Assembly (NCBI GenBank): GCA_964496975.1
Contig: CAZCBN010000122.1
Span: forward strand, 1 to 10,018
DNA: 10,018 nucleotides
Source: CAZCBN01 sp964496975
GTDB taxonomy: Bacteria > Planctomycetota > Phycisphaerae > Phycisphaerales > UBA1924
Reading direction: 5' to 3'
The notes beneath the pieces were generated by a model. The model saw only the letters and a program-made list of their open reading frames with translations. It had not been told where the DNA came from and made no database searches. Shown piece by piece: positions 1 to 5,670 of the stretch (positions within the stretch are counted from its first letter, which is position 1; each line of letters begins with the position of its first letter). The position numbers and the translations under genes were made by a program.

Positions 1-1
1 G

Positions 2-394
2 GCGGCCGATGACCGAGAACTCGCCCAGGCCGGCGCCGACGAGGGTGTCGGTGATGCGGAGGAGATCGCCCGCGGCCGCGCGCTCATCGACGGCGAGAAG
101 CAGGGGGGCGGCGGGGTGGGCCTCGCGGCGGGCCTCGATGAGGCGGGGCAGATCGGCGGCGTCGGTGGGCTCGCCGTCGAGGAAGACGGCGCCGGCCTGG
201 TCCAGCGTGACGGTGATGGCGGGCTCGGATCGGGCGGGGCGGCCGCTGGTGAGCTCGGGCAGGGCGACGTCGAGGACGTCGGCCCGGACCATGAGGACGA
301 GGGCGAAGACAAAGAACGTGAGCAGCAGGAAGACGACGTCGATGAGCGGCGTCATGTCGAGGTGAAGGTCTGGGGGGCGGCGGCGGAGCTTCAT
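2..394 (-). CDS. exbD: ExbD/TolR-family biopolymer transport protein (partial, 3' end off the left edge)
   Basis: The ATG at 394-392 opens a frame of 131 codons that is still open at the window edge. Only the far C-terminus can be missing, since the family is usually about 130-150 residues. After a short basic N-terminus comes the family hallmark MTPLIDVVFLLLTFF (residues 14-28), the single membrane helix with the conserved proton-pathway aspartate at D19 (equivalent to Asp25 of E. coli ExbD). A periplasmic domain follows, with the segment VTLDQAGAVFLDGEPT and an ending VGAGLGEFSVIGR. ExbD/TolR proteins work with an ExbB/TolQ channel to pass proton-motive force to outer-membrane partners. No exbB is visible here. 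The gene overlaps the upstream glycosyltransferase by 4 bases (ATGA), and a GAGG lies 7 bases before the ATG, so translational coupling is likely. Family assignment is firm; the energised partner is unknown. Confidence 0.9.
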   Translation of the reverse strand, partial: MKLRRRPPDLHLDMTPLIDVVFLLLTFFVFALVLMVRADVLDVALPELTSGRPARSEPAITVTLDQAGAVFLDGEPTDAADLPRLIEARREAHPAAPLLLAVDERAAAGDLLRITDTLVGAGLGEFSVIGR

Positions 395-1695
395 GGTCGG
401 GCCTCGGCGGCGCGGTCGGGGCGGGCGTAGGTGCGGCCCCCCCAGGCGGTGGGTGTTCCGGTGCGCAGGTCGGTGGCGGCGTCGCGCAAAATCGACGCGA
501 CGTGCCAGACGCCCACGGGCCAGGCGGGGGCGAGGCGTGCGGGGAGGCGGGCGTGCCGCAGCAGGCGCGCCGCGCCGAGGAGCCAGGTGGTGAGCGAGAC
601 GGCGGCGAGCAGCAGGAGCGCGGCGGCGGGTCGGTCTTCGCCCCCGGCGCGGGCCATGCGGAAGACGGCGAGCAGGGCGAGCAGGACGGTGGCGGCGGGG
701 AGCGCGAGCCCGGTGGTGAGCAGGCGGAGCGCGGCGAGGCGGAGGCGGTCGGAGCGGCGGTTGGCGGCCTCGGTGTAGATGCGTTTCCAGCCGCGGCGGA
801 AGGCGGGCCAGGATCGGTACATGCGGCAGCGGAGCATGCCGCCCGAGAGGAGCAGGCCGCCCCGGAGGCCGGCGGACTTGATGCGGCGGGCGAGGGCGAT
901 GTCTTCGAGGAGCTCGTCGCGGACGGGCTCGTGGCCCCCGATGGCGTGGTAGGCGGCGCGGCGGAAGAGCATGAACTGGCCGTTGGCGAAGGCTCGCTGG
1001 CGGGCGTCGGCGCGGTTGACGCGGGTGAGGGGGTATTGGCGGATGAGCTCGAACCCGGCGACGGGCTGGGCGGTGCGCTCGAACCAATCCGGGGCGTCGA
1101 GGTCGGGCAGGAGGCTCAGCATGTCCAGGTGCTGGGCATCAAGCAGGGCCGAGGCGGCGCGGAGGCAGGCGGGGTGCAGGCGGCAGTCGGCGTCGGTAAA
1201 GAGGAGGAGGTCGGCGTCTGCGGCGTGGGGCGAGCGGAGCAGGGCCTGGTGCACGGCGTTGACCTTGCCGGCCCAGCCCTCGGGACAGTGGTCGATGGTC
1301 TCGACGCGCAGGCGGGGGTCGCCGTAGGCGGCGCGGCGGGCGAGGCCGGCGGTGTTGTCGGTGCAGCGGTCGCAGGCGATGACGGCGTGAAAGTTTGGAT
1401 GGTCTTGGGCGCGGAGGGAGTGGACGAGGGCCTCGATGACGTCGGCCTCGTTGTGGGCGGGGGCGACGACGAGGACGCTCGGGGCGGGTGCGGCGGGGGA
1501 GACCGCCGGCGTGTCGGCGAGGCGGCGGCCGTCGGCGGCGGTGGGGAAGCGGCGCTGCGTCTGGTGGACGCGGTGCAGGACGACGGCCCAGTACACGGCG
1601 TTCCCCAAGGCCGCGAGGGCGAGCACCACGAGCAGAGCCTGGAGCCAGAAGGGCGCGACGGGGTCCAACACGGCGGGCCAGCGTACTCGGCCCAA
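391..1695 (-). CDS. Membrane-bound family 2 glycosyltransferase (HpnB-like)
   Basis: This is a 434-residue protein with one N-terminal membrane helix (about 14-39), a cytosolic GT2 (GT-A fold) domain (about 72-310) and two to three C-terminal helices (about 322-347, 355-378, 388-405). Visible GT2 motifs are VVAPAHNEADVIEAL (76-90), the CDRCTDNTAG segment (108-117), the metal-binding TDAD (167-170), the ELLEDIALARRIK acceptor/base motif (261-273) and the RRGWKRI region (300-306) that matches the family's Q/RxxRW site. The layout resembles hopanoid-associated HpnB and similar processive or polyprenol GT2 enzymes; donor and acceptor cannot be read. The start is uncertain: the frame opens after a stop at 1719-1717, and the first usable codon is TTG at 1695, with GTG at 1674 and TTG at 1671 as alternatives. 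No good Shine-Dalgarno is seen for any of them. Its stop overlaps the exbD start, so the two form an operon. Confidence 0.85.
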   Translation of the reverse strand: MGRVRWPAVLDPVAPFWLQALLVVLALAALGNAVYWAVVLHRVHQTQRRFPTAADGRRLADTPAVSPAAPAPSVLVVAPAHNEADVIEALVHSLRAQDHPNFHAVIACDRCTDNTAGLARRAAYGDPRLRVETIDHCPEGWAGKVNAVHQALLRSPHAADADLLLFTDADCRLHPACLRAASALLDAQHLDMLSLLPDLDAPDWFERTAQPVAGFELIRQYPLTRVNRADARQRAFANGQFMLFRRAAYHAIGGHEPVRDELLEDIALARRIKSAGLRGGLLLSGGMLRCRMYRSWPAFRRGWKRIYTEAANRRSDRLRLAALRLLTTGLALPAATVLLALLAVFRMARAGGEDRPAAALLLLAAVSLTTWLLGAARLLRHARLPARLAPAWPVGVWHVASILRDAATDLRTGTPTAWGGRTYARPDRAAEARP

Positions 1696-1717
1696 GGCGA
1701 TGTCGCCGGGCGGGCCT

Positions 1718-1723
1718 TACACT
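1718..1723 (+). promoter_or_regulatory. Candidate -10 element (TACACT) for nnrE
   Basis: TACACT fits the TANNNT bacterial -10 pattern and sits in the only A/T-containing patch of the 34-base gap between the divergent glycosyltransferase and nnrE. It ends 6 bases before the ATG at 1730, so transcription would begin at or next to that ATG. No convincing -35 box is seen upstream. Tentative. Confidence 0.3.
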
Positions 1724-1729
1724 TTGGGC

Positions 1730-2764
1730 ATGCGAGGCCGCGGCGGGGGCATGTCGGGCTTTCATCGGGACGACGAGCCGGGGCCCGGCGCGGAAGACCA
1801 CGCCGCGGACTCGGGCGCCCCGGACCCGTTCGGCGACGACGCGCCGATCGGCTGGACCGACGCCATGGGCCGGCCGCTGCGGCTGCCGGCACGGACGTTT
1901 TCCAGCGCCGAGATGCGGGAGATCGACCGGCTCGCGGCGGAAGAGTTCGGCCTGACGACCGCCGTGCTGATGGAAAACGCCGGGGCGGCGCTCGCCGAGA
2001 CGGCGCGGCGGCTGCTCGAGATCGGCGGGGGCGAGCGGGTGCTGGTCGTGTGCGGCCCGGGGAACAACGGGGGCGACGGGTACGCGGCGGCTCGGCACCT
2101 CGCGGCGGCGGGCCTTGAGGTCGCGGTGGTGGGGACACGGGCCGAGGGGGAGCTGGCCGGCGCGGCGGGCGTGAACGCGCGGGCGGCGCGGCTCTGCGGC
2201 GTGCCGATCGAGATCGCGACGGACGAGGCCGGGGCGCGGGCGGCGGTGCGGCGCGCCGCCGAGGCGCTGGGGGCCGACGTGGTGGTGGACGCGGTGCTGG
2301 GGACGGGCGCGGGCGGTGCCGGGCGTGCGTCGGTGCGTGGGTCGGTGCCTGGGTCGGTGCGTGGGGCGGCGCGTGGCGCAATCGCGGCCATCAACGCGCT
2401 GGCGGAGATGGGCGTGCTGGTGCTGTCGGCGGATGTGCCCTCGGGGCTGGACGCCGATACGGGCGAGCCCATCGGCGGCGAGACGGCTGCTGACGCGGAA
2501 GGGGACACGGGCGCCGCGGTGCGGGCGACGATCACGCTGACCTTCTGCGGGCTGAAGCACGGGTTCGCGACGCTCGAGGCGCAGGCGTACGTGGGCGAGG
2601 CGTTGATCGCGTCGCTGGGGGTGCCGCCGGCGTTGCTGCAGCGGTTCGGGCGGGTGGCCGATGAGCCGTGCGCCGGGTGGGACGCCGAGGGCGGCGCGAC
2701 GCACGCGGACGAGGCGGCCGATCGCCGACCGCGGGCCCGTCCCGGTGACGACGGGCCGCCGTAA
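1730..2764 (+). CDS. nnrE: NAD(P)H-hydrate epimerase (NnrE, YjeF N-terminal domain)
   Basis: It epimerises the R and S forms of damaged NAD(P)H hydrates so that a dehydratase can restore NAD(P)H. The 344-residue protein has a disordered N-terminus (1-55) and then the YjeF_N domain with all main motifs: MENAG (81-85), the nucleotide-binding GPGNNGGDG (109-117), DAVLGTG (187-193), DVPSGLDADTG (235-245) and TFCGLKHGF (271-279), followed by a polar tail of about 37 residues. The ADP-dependent dehydratase domain (NnrD), fused in many bacteria, is absent here and not next door. Residues 201-216 are a tetrapeptide repeat inserted in the loop after DAVLGTG. Start: ATG at 1730 suits a leaderless mRNA (see the -10 candidate). 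ATG at 1751 (337 residues) and ATG at 1700 are alternatives, and none has a clear ribosome binding site. Function is firm, start uncertain. Confidence 0.92.
   Translation: MRGRGGGMSGFHRDDEPGPGAEDHAADSGAPDPFGDDAPIGWTDAMGRPLRLPARTFSSAEMREIDRLAAEEFGLTTAVLMENAGAALAETARRLLEIGGGERVLVVCGPGNNGGDGYAAARHLAAAGLEVAVVGTRAEGELAGAAGVNARAARLCGVPIEIATDEAGARAAVRRAAEALGADVVVDAVLGTGAGGAGRASVRGSVPGSVRGAARGAIAAINALAEMGVLVLSADVPSGLDADTGEPIGGETAADAEGDTGAAVRATITLTFCGLKHGFATLEAQAYVGEALIASLGVPPALLQRFGRVADEPCAGWDAEGGATHADEAADRRPRARPGDDGPP
2330..2377 (+). repeat. 12-base tandem repeat, 4 units, in frame within nnrE
   Basis: Units begin at 2330, 2342, 2354 and 2366. Units 1 and 3 are identical (TCGGTGCGTGGG), unit 2 differs by one base and unit 4 is more diverged. 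Each encodes four residues: SVRG, SVPG, SVRG, AARG. The array lies between the DAVLGTG motif and the next helix of the epimerase. Confidence 0.9.
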
Positions 2765-2848
2765 GCGTGACTGCTGAATCGGCGGCTTTGGCGTCGGCCG
2801 GCGCCCCTACGGTTGCGGACGGGGCGCGTCACGGCGCGTGTCGGTGTT

Positions 2849-2883
2849 GGGCGTGGGTGTTGGGCGGGGGCGGGGGACGGGGG
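2849..2883 (+). other. G-quadruplex-forming motif upstream of the nuclease-like gene
   Basis: Six runs of three to five G (2849-2851, 2855-2857, 2862-2864, 2866-2870, 2872-2876, 2879-2883) are separated by loops of 1-4 bases, meeting the G3+N1-7 rule with runs to spare. It lies on the coding strand in the 154-base gap after nnrE and ends 35 bases before the next ATG. If that gene is transcribed from upstream, the motif is in its 5' leader RNA. The sequence pattern is certain; folding and any role are inference. Confidence 0.55.
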
Positions 2884-2904
2884 ATTTTGGTCGGCCCGTC
2901 GGGC

Positions 2905-2913
2905 GGGAAGGGG
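2905..2913 (+). promoter_or_regulatory. Ribosome binding site deciding the start at 2919
   Basis: A GGGAAGGGG run ends 5 bases before the ATG at 2919, a good Shine-Dalgarno placement. For the in-frame ATG at 2931 it would be 17 bases away, so 2919 is preferred. Confidence 0.6.
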
Positions 2914-2918
2914 CACGT

Positions 2919-3401
2919 ATGCTGGTGCGCATGGAGTTGTCGCGCATCCTGATCCGTGAGCTGGTGGACCACCAGATCATCGAGCTGCGCGAGGTGGCTG
3001 AGGGGGCCGACGCGGCCGGCGGCGCGGACGGGGTTGACGGCGCGGACGCGTTCGCATCGGAGAGCGGCGGCGGTGCGGCGCGGACGTTCCCCATCGTCAT
3101 CGGCCTGCCCGAGGCGCAGGCGATCGAGCGGCGGCTGAAGGGCGTGCCGATCAAGCGGCCCCAGACGCACGACCTGCTCGCATCGGTGATCGAGGGCCTG
3201 GGCGCCCGGCTCGAGTCGGTGGTGATCAACGATCTGAACGAGCACACGTTTTACGCGCAGCTCCGGCTCTCGGCCGCGGACGGGTCGGTGGTCGAGGTCG
3301 ACAGCCGGCCCAGCGACGCGATCGCCCTGGGCGTGGGCGTGGGCGTGCCGATCTTTGTGGCCGAGCACGTGCTCGAGAGCCTGGGCGGCGACCCGGCCTG
3401 A
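2919..3401 (+). CDS. Bifunctional nuclease family protein (BFN/DUF151)
   Basis: This 160-residue protein is close to the size of stand-alone DUF151 proteins. The family signature is visible in order: LSRILIRE (7-14) opening the fold, FPIVIGLPEAQAIERRLKG (57-75), RPQTHDLL (80-87), VVINDLNEHTFYAQL (101-115) and VDSRPSDAIALG (127-138) with the conserved RPSDAIAL core, then VPIFVAEHVLE (143-153). Some family members were reported to have RNase and DNase activity; many bacterial copies have no assigned role, so the substrate is open. Odd feature: residues 27-54 are an Ala/Gly/Asp-rich, acidic low-complexity stretch inserted where relatives have only a short turn between the first strand and FPIVIG. 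The start is set by the ribosome binding site at 2905-2913. It may share a transcript with truD, 59 bases downstream. Confidence 0.9.
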   Translation: MLVRMELSRILIRELVDHQIIELREVAEGADAAGGADGVDGADAFASESGGGAARTFPIVIGLPEAQAIERRLKGVPIKRPQTHDLLASVIEGLGARLESVVINDLNEHTFYAQLRLSAADGSVVEVDSRPSDAIALGVGVGVPIFVAEHVLESLGGDPA

Positions 3402-3406
3402 GCCTC

Positions 3407-3436
3407 CGCCGCCGGCGGGGCCTTCCCGCGGCGGCG
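3407..3436 (+). other. Strong intercistronic hairpin between the BFN gene and truD
   Basis: CGCCGCC (3407-3413) pairs with GGCGGCG (3430-3436), and GCGGG (3415-3419) pairs with CCCGC (3425-3429). This gives 12 base pairs with one bulged G and a 5-base loop. No T-tract follows, so it is not a classical intrinsic terminator. It starts 5 bases after the BFN stop and ends 24 bases before the truD start, so it could stabilise the upstream message or attenuate transcription. Confidence 0.5.
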
Positions 3437-3447
3437 CCCAGCGTGCG

Positions 3448-3453
3448 AGGGAG
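3448..3453 (+). promoter_or_regulatory. Ribosome binding site deciding the truD start
   Basis: AGGGAG lies 7 bases before the GTG at 3461. The upstream in-frame GTG at 3443 would place this element inside the gene and has no comparable site before it, so 3461 is preferred. Confidence 0.6.
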
Positions 3454-3460
3454 CTTCTGC

Positions 3461-4813
3461 GTGCAGATCGACACCAGCCCGCACATCGTGCCGGCCGCCT
3501 ACTTGACGGAGGACATCCCGCCGCTGGGCGGGTCGCTGAAGCGCAAGCCCGAGGACTTCATCGTCGAGGAGCTGCCGCTCTACCTCCCCTGCGGCGAGGG
3601 GGAGCACATCTACCTGATGGTGGAGAAGCGGGCGATGACGGCGATGGAGATGGTCGCGGCGGTGGCGCGGCACTTCCGCGTGCCGCGGCACGCGGTGGGG
3701 TACGCGGGGCTGAAGGACAAGCGGGCGATCACGCGGCAGATCATCAGCGTGCACACGCCGGGGAAGAAGCCCGAGGACTTCCCCTCCTTCACGCACCAGC
3801 AGCTCACCGTGCTGTGGGCCGACCTGCACACCAACAAGATCCGCCGCGGGCACCTGGCGGGCAACCGGTTCTCCATCCGCGTGCGCGACGTGCCGGCCAC
3901 GGGCGTGACGATCGCGCGGCGTGTGCTGGAGCGGCTCGCCGCGCAGGGCGTGCCCGACCGATTCGGCGAGCAGCGGTTCGGCTATCTGTCGAACAACCAC
4001 CTCATCGGTCGGGCGCTGATCCGCTTTGAGTTTGACGAGGCGGTGCGGCTCCTGTTGGCGCCGCACGCCGACGCGCCGCCGCAGCAGCGGGAGTCTCGCG
4101 CGTTGTTCGCCGAGGGGAAGTACGCCGAGGCCCGCGAGGCGATGCCGCGGCTTTTTACGACCGAGCGGGCCGTGCTCGGGGCGCTCGCGAACGGCGAGAG
4201 CGCCGAGCTCGCGGTGGACGCGATCGAGCCGGAGATCATCGGCTACTACCACTCGGCGTTTCAGAGCGCGGTGTTCAACGCCGTGCTGGACGAGCGGCTG
4301 CTCGCGGGCACGCTGGGCGTGCTGGAGCCGGGCGATGTGGCGGTGGGCGCGGGCGGGCACGGGGGCGTGGCGATCAACGCCGAGACGCTGGCGGACGAGG
4401 GGCTGCGTCAGCGGTTCGAGAGCTTCATCCTGAGCCCGTCGGGGCCGATGTGGGGGTACGACATGCGCCGGGCCTCGCTCGCCGTGGACGAGCGCGAGGT
4501 CGCGGCGCTGCGGCGCATCGGCGTCTCGATCGAGGACTTTGACCGCGTGCGGGGCCGGGCGGGGGAGATGCTCGGCGGCACGCGTCGGCCGCTGCGGATC
4601 GCGCTGCGCAACGTCGAGGTGGAGGGGGGCGTGGACGAGCGGGGGTCGTACGTGCGGTGCGCGTTCGACCTGCCGCGCGGGGCGTTCGCCACGGCCGTCA
4701 TGGCCGAGGTGATGAAGCTGGACCGCCTGCCGAGCGGGCTTCGCACGGGGCCCAACCCAGACGCCAACCCAGACGCCAACGCAGCCGACGACGACGATGA
4801 ACAGGCCGAGTGA
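3461..4813 (+). CDS. truD: tRNA pseudouridine(13) synthase TruD
   Basis: TruD converts uridine 13 of certain tRNAs (tRNA-Glu in E. coli) to pseudouridine. The 450-residue protein shows the family marks: KRKPEDFIVEE near the N-terminus (27-37), the catalytic motif GYAGLKDKRAITRQ (80-93) with the nucleophilic aspartate D86, the NRFSIRVRD strand (135-143), FGEQRFG (168-174) and the C-terminal LPRGAFATAVMAEVM (404-418). It is somewhat longer than E. coli TruD (about 350), in line with the larger insertion domain found in many members. The last roughly 23 residues are an acidic tail containing a NPDA repeat, beyond the conserved fold. GTG is the start codon, chosen for the AGGGAG 7 bases upstream; the longer GTG at 3443 would add six residues. 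It sits between the BFN gene and a HAD phosphatase, probably in one transcription unit. Confidence 0.95.
   Translation: MQIDTSPHIVPAAYLTEDIPPLGGSLKRKPEDFIVEELPLYLPCGEGEHIYLMVEKRAMTAMEMVAAVARHFRVPRHAVGYAGLKDKRAITRQIISVHTPGKKPEDFPSFTHQQLTVLWADLHTNKIRRGHLAGNRFSIRVRDVPATGVTIARRVLERLAAQGVPDRFGEQRFGYLSNNHLIGRALIRFEFDEAVRLLLAPHADAPPQQRESRALFAEGKYAEAREAMPRLFTTERAVLGALANGESAELAVDAIEPEIIGYYHSAFQSAVFNAVLDERLLAGTLGVLEPGDVAVGAGGHGGVAINAETLADEGLRQRFESFILSPSGPMWGYDMRRASLAVDEREVAALRRIGVSIEDFDRVRGRAGEMLGGTRRPLRIALRNVEVEGGVDERGSYVRCAFDLPRGAFATAVMAEVMKLDRLPSGLRTGPNPDANPDANAADDDDEQAE
4754..4789 (+). repeat. 12-base tandem repeat in the truD tail
   Basis: AACCCAGACGCC occurs twice exactly (4754-4765, 4766-4777) and a third, diverged unit follows (4778-4789). 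It encodes NPDA NPDA NAAD in the acidic C-terminal tail of TruD. Confidence 0.8.
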
Positions 4814-4859
4814 CCGCACGCAGCGAGCCCGGCGAACCACACGAGGAGCCCGCGTCCCC

Positions 4860-5522
4860 ATGCCCACCAGCCCGCCGCCGGTCCGACTCGTGGTGTTCGA
4901 CTGGGGCGGCGTGGTGCTGCGCATCTGCCGCTCGATGGACGAGGGCGTCGCCGCGGCGGGGCTTGACCGGCGCTCGCTGCCCGAGACGCCCGAGCTGTAC
5001 AACGTCCGCCGCGGGGCGTCGCTGGCGTACCAGGTCGGGGCGATCGGCGAGGCGGAGTTCTTCGAGGCGACCAGCCGCGCGATGGGGGGCGTCTACACGC
5101 CGGAGGAGGTCATGCGCATCCACGACGCGTGGCTCCTCGGCGAGTACGCGGGCGTGCGCGAGCTGATCGAGGCCCTGCGGGCCGTGCCGGGCCTGCGCAC
5201 CGGCGTGCTGAGCAACACGAACGAGCGGCACTGGCGGCGGCGGCTCGCGGACTTCCCCGCCATCACGCGGACGCATCACCCGTGCGCGAGCCAGGACCTG
5301 CGGGCCGTGAAGCCCAACGCCGAGGCGTACGACGGGTTTCTCCGCGTCGTCGCGGCGGAGGGGTGGCCCGTGCAGCCGGCGGAGGTGCTGTTCTTTGACG
5401 ATCTGCCCGAGAACGGCGAGGCGGCCCGGGCCCTGGGCTGGCGGGCCGAACGCATCGACCCGACAGGCGACACCGCGGCCCAGATGCGGATGGCGCTGCG
5501 CCGGCACGGCGTGGCGGTGTAG
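4860..5522 (+). CDS. HAD-superfamily hydrolase (HAD-IA type, probable phosphatase)
   Basis: The 220-residue protein has the four HAD motifs: motif I FDWGGVVL with nucleophile D14 (the second aspartate is replaced by Gly, as in the DxGGV subgroup of small sugar-phosphate phosphatases such as YihX); motif II GVLSNTNERHW (115-125, S118); motif III lysine K151 in AVKPNAEAY; and motif IV FFDDLPENG (178-186, D180/D181). A helical cap lies between motifs I and II (about 20-100), the usual C1 cap. The substrate is unknown; sugar phosphates are a family-based guess. The start is ATG 4860 with GAGGAG 11 bases upstream. An in-frame ATG at 4797 would overlap truD by 17 bases and add a basic, unconserved 21-residue extension. 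The stop codon lies inside the first copy of the 122-base duplication. It converges with the LacI-type gene. Confidence 0.88.
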   Translation: MPTSPPPVRLVVFDWGGVVLRICRSMDEGVAAAGLDRRSLPETPELYNVRRGASLAYQVGAIGEAEFFEATSRAMGGVYTPEEVMRIHDAWLLGEYAGVRELIEALRAVPGLRTGVLSNTNERHWRRRLADFPAITRTHHPCASQDLRAVKPNAEAYDGFLRVVAAEGWPVQPAEVLFFDDLPENGEAARALGWRAERIDPTGDTAAQMRMALRRHGVAV

Positions 5523-5558
5523 CCGCGGGGCGTGCGAGCGTGGGCGCGTTACCGCGGC
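5522..5558. other. Candidate hairpin between the convergent HAD and LacI genes
   Basis: GCCGCGG (5522-5528) is the reverse complement of CCGCGGC (5552-5558), a 7-base-pair stem with a 23-base loop and no T-tract. The same pair recurs in the duplicate at 5644-5650 and 5674-5680. It could be a weak bidirectional termination structure, now present twice, or a by-product of the GC-rich base composition. Confidence 0.25.
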
Positions 5559-5639
5559 GCCGGGGCCGTGGTGTTCAGCACGCTGAGCGTGGTGGCGCGG
5601 CGGACGCGGAAGGTCTCGGGCCCCAGCCCTTCGAGGCGG
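5549..5639 (-). pseudogene. Duplicated 3' fragment of the LacI-family gene
   Basis: On the minus strand this repeats the last 29 codons (residues 313-341, RRATTLSVLNTTAPAPR at the end) and the TAA stop of the regulator at 5671-6696. It has no start of its own and lies beyond the true stop, so it is a non-functional remnant made by the 122-base duplication. Confidence 0.8.
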
Positions 5640-5670
5640 TGTAGCCGCGGGGCGTGCGAGCTTGGGTGCG

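Noticed and set aside
502..2118. Long plus-strand frame opposite the glycosyltransferase
   Set aside because: Low-complexity Gly/Glu/Ala composition typical of antisense frames in GC-rich DNA; the minus strand carries clear GT2 motifs.
1116..2704. Two long minus-strand frames (1116-2381 and 1139-2704)
   Set aside because: Arg/Pro/Ala-rich shadows of nnrE and of the glycosyltransferase, with no recognisable domain.
2788..2813. TTGGCG/TACGGT promoter pair before the BFN gene
   Set aside because: The spacer is only 14 bases and both boxes are weak, so it is not supported.
3443..3460. Earlier GTG for truD
   Set aside because: The AGGGAG ribosome binding site fits GTG 3461, while nothing comparable precedes 3443.
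4797..4859. Earlier ATG for the HAD gene
   Set aside because: It would overlap truD and add an unconserved basic extension; ATG 4860 has a GAGGAG upstream and begins just before the HAD fold.
3251..5002. Long minus-strand frame opposite truD
   Set aside because: Arg/His-rich shadow frame of truD; truD has all its catalytic motifs on the plus strand.
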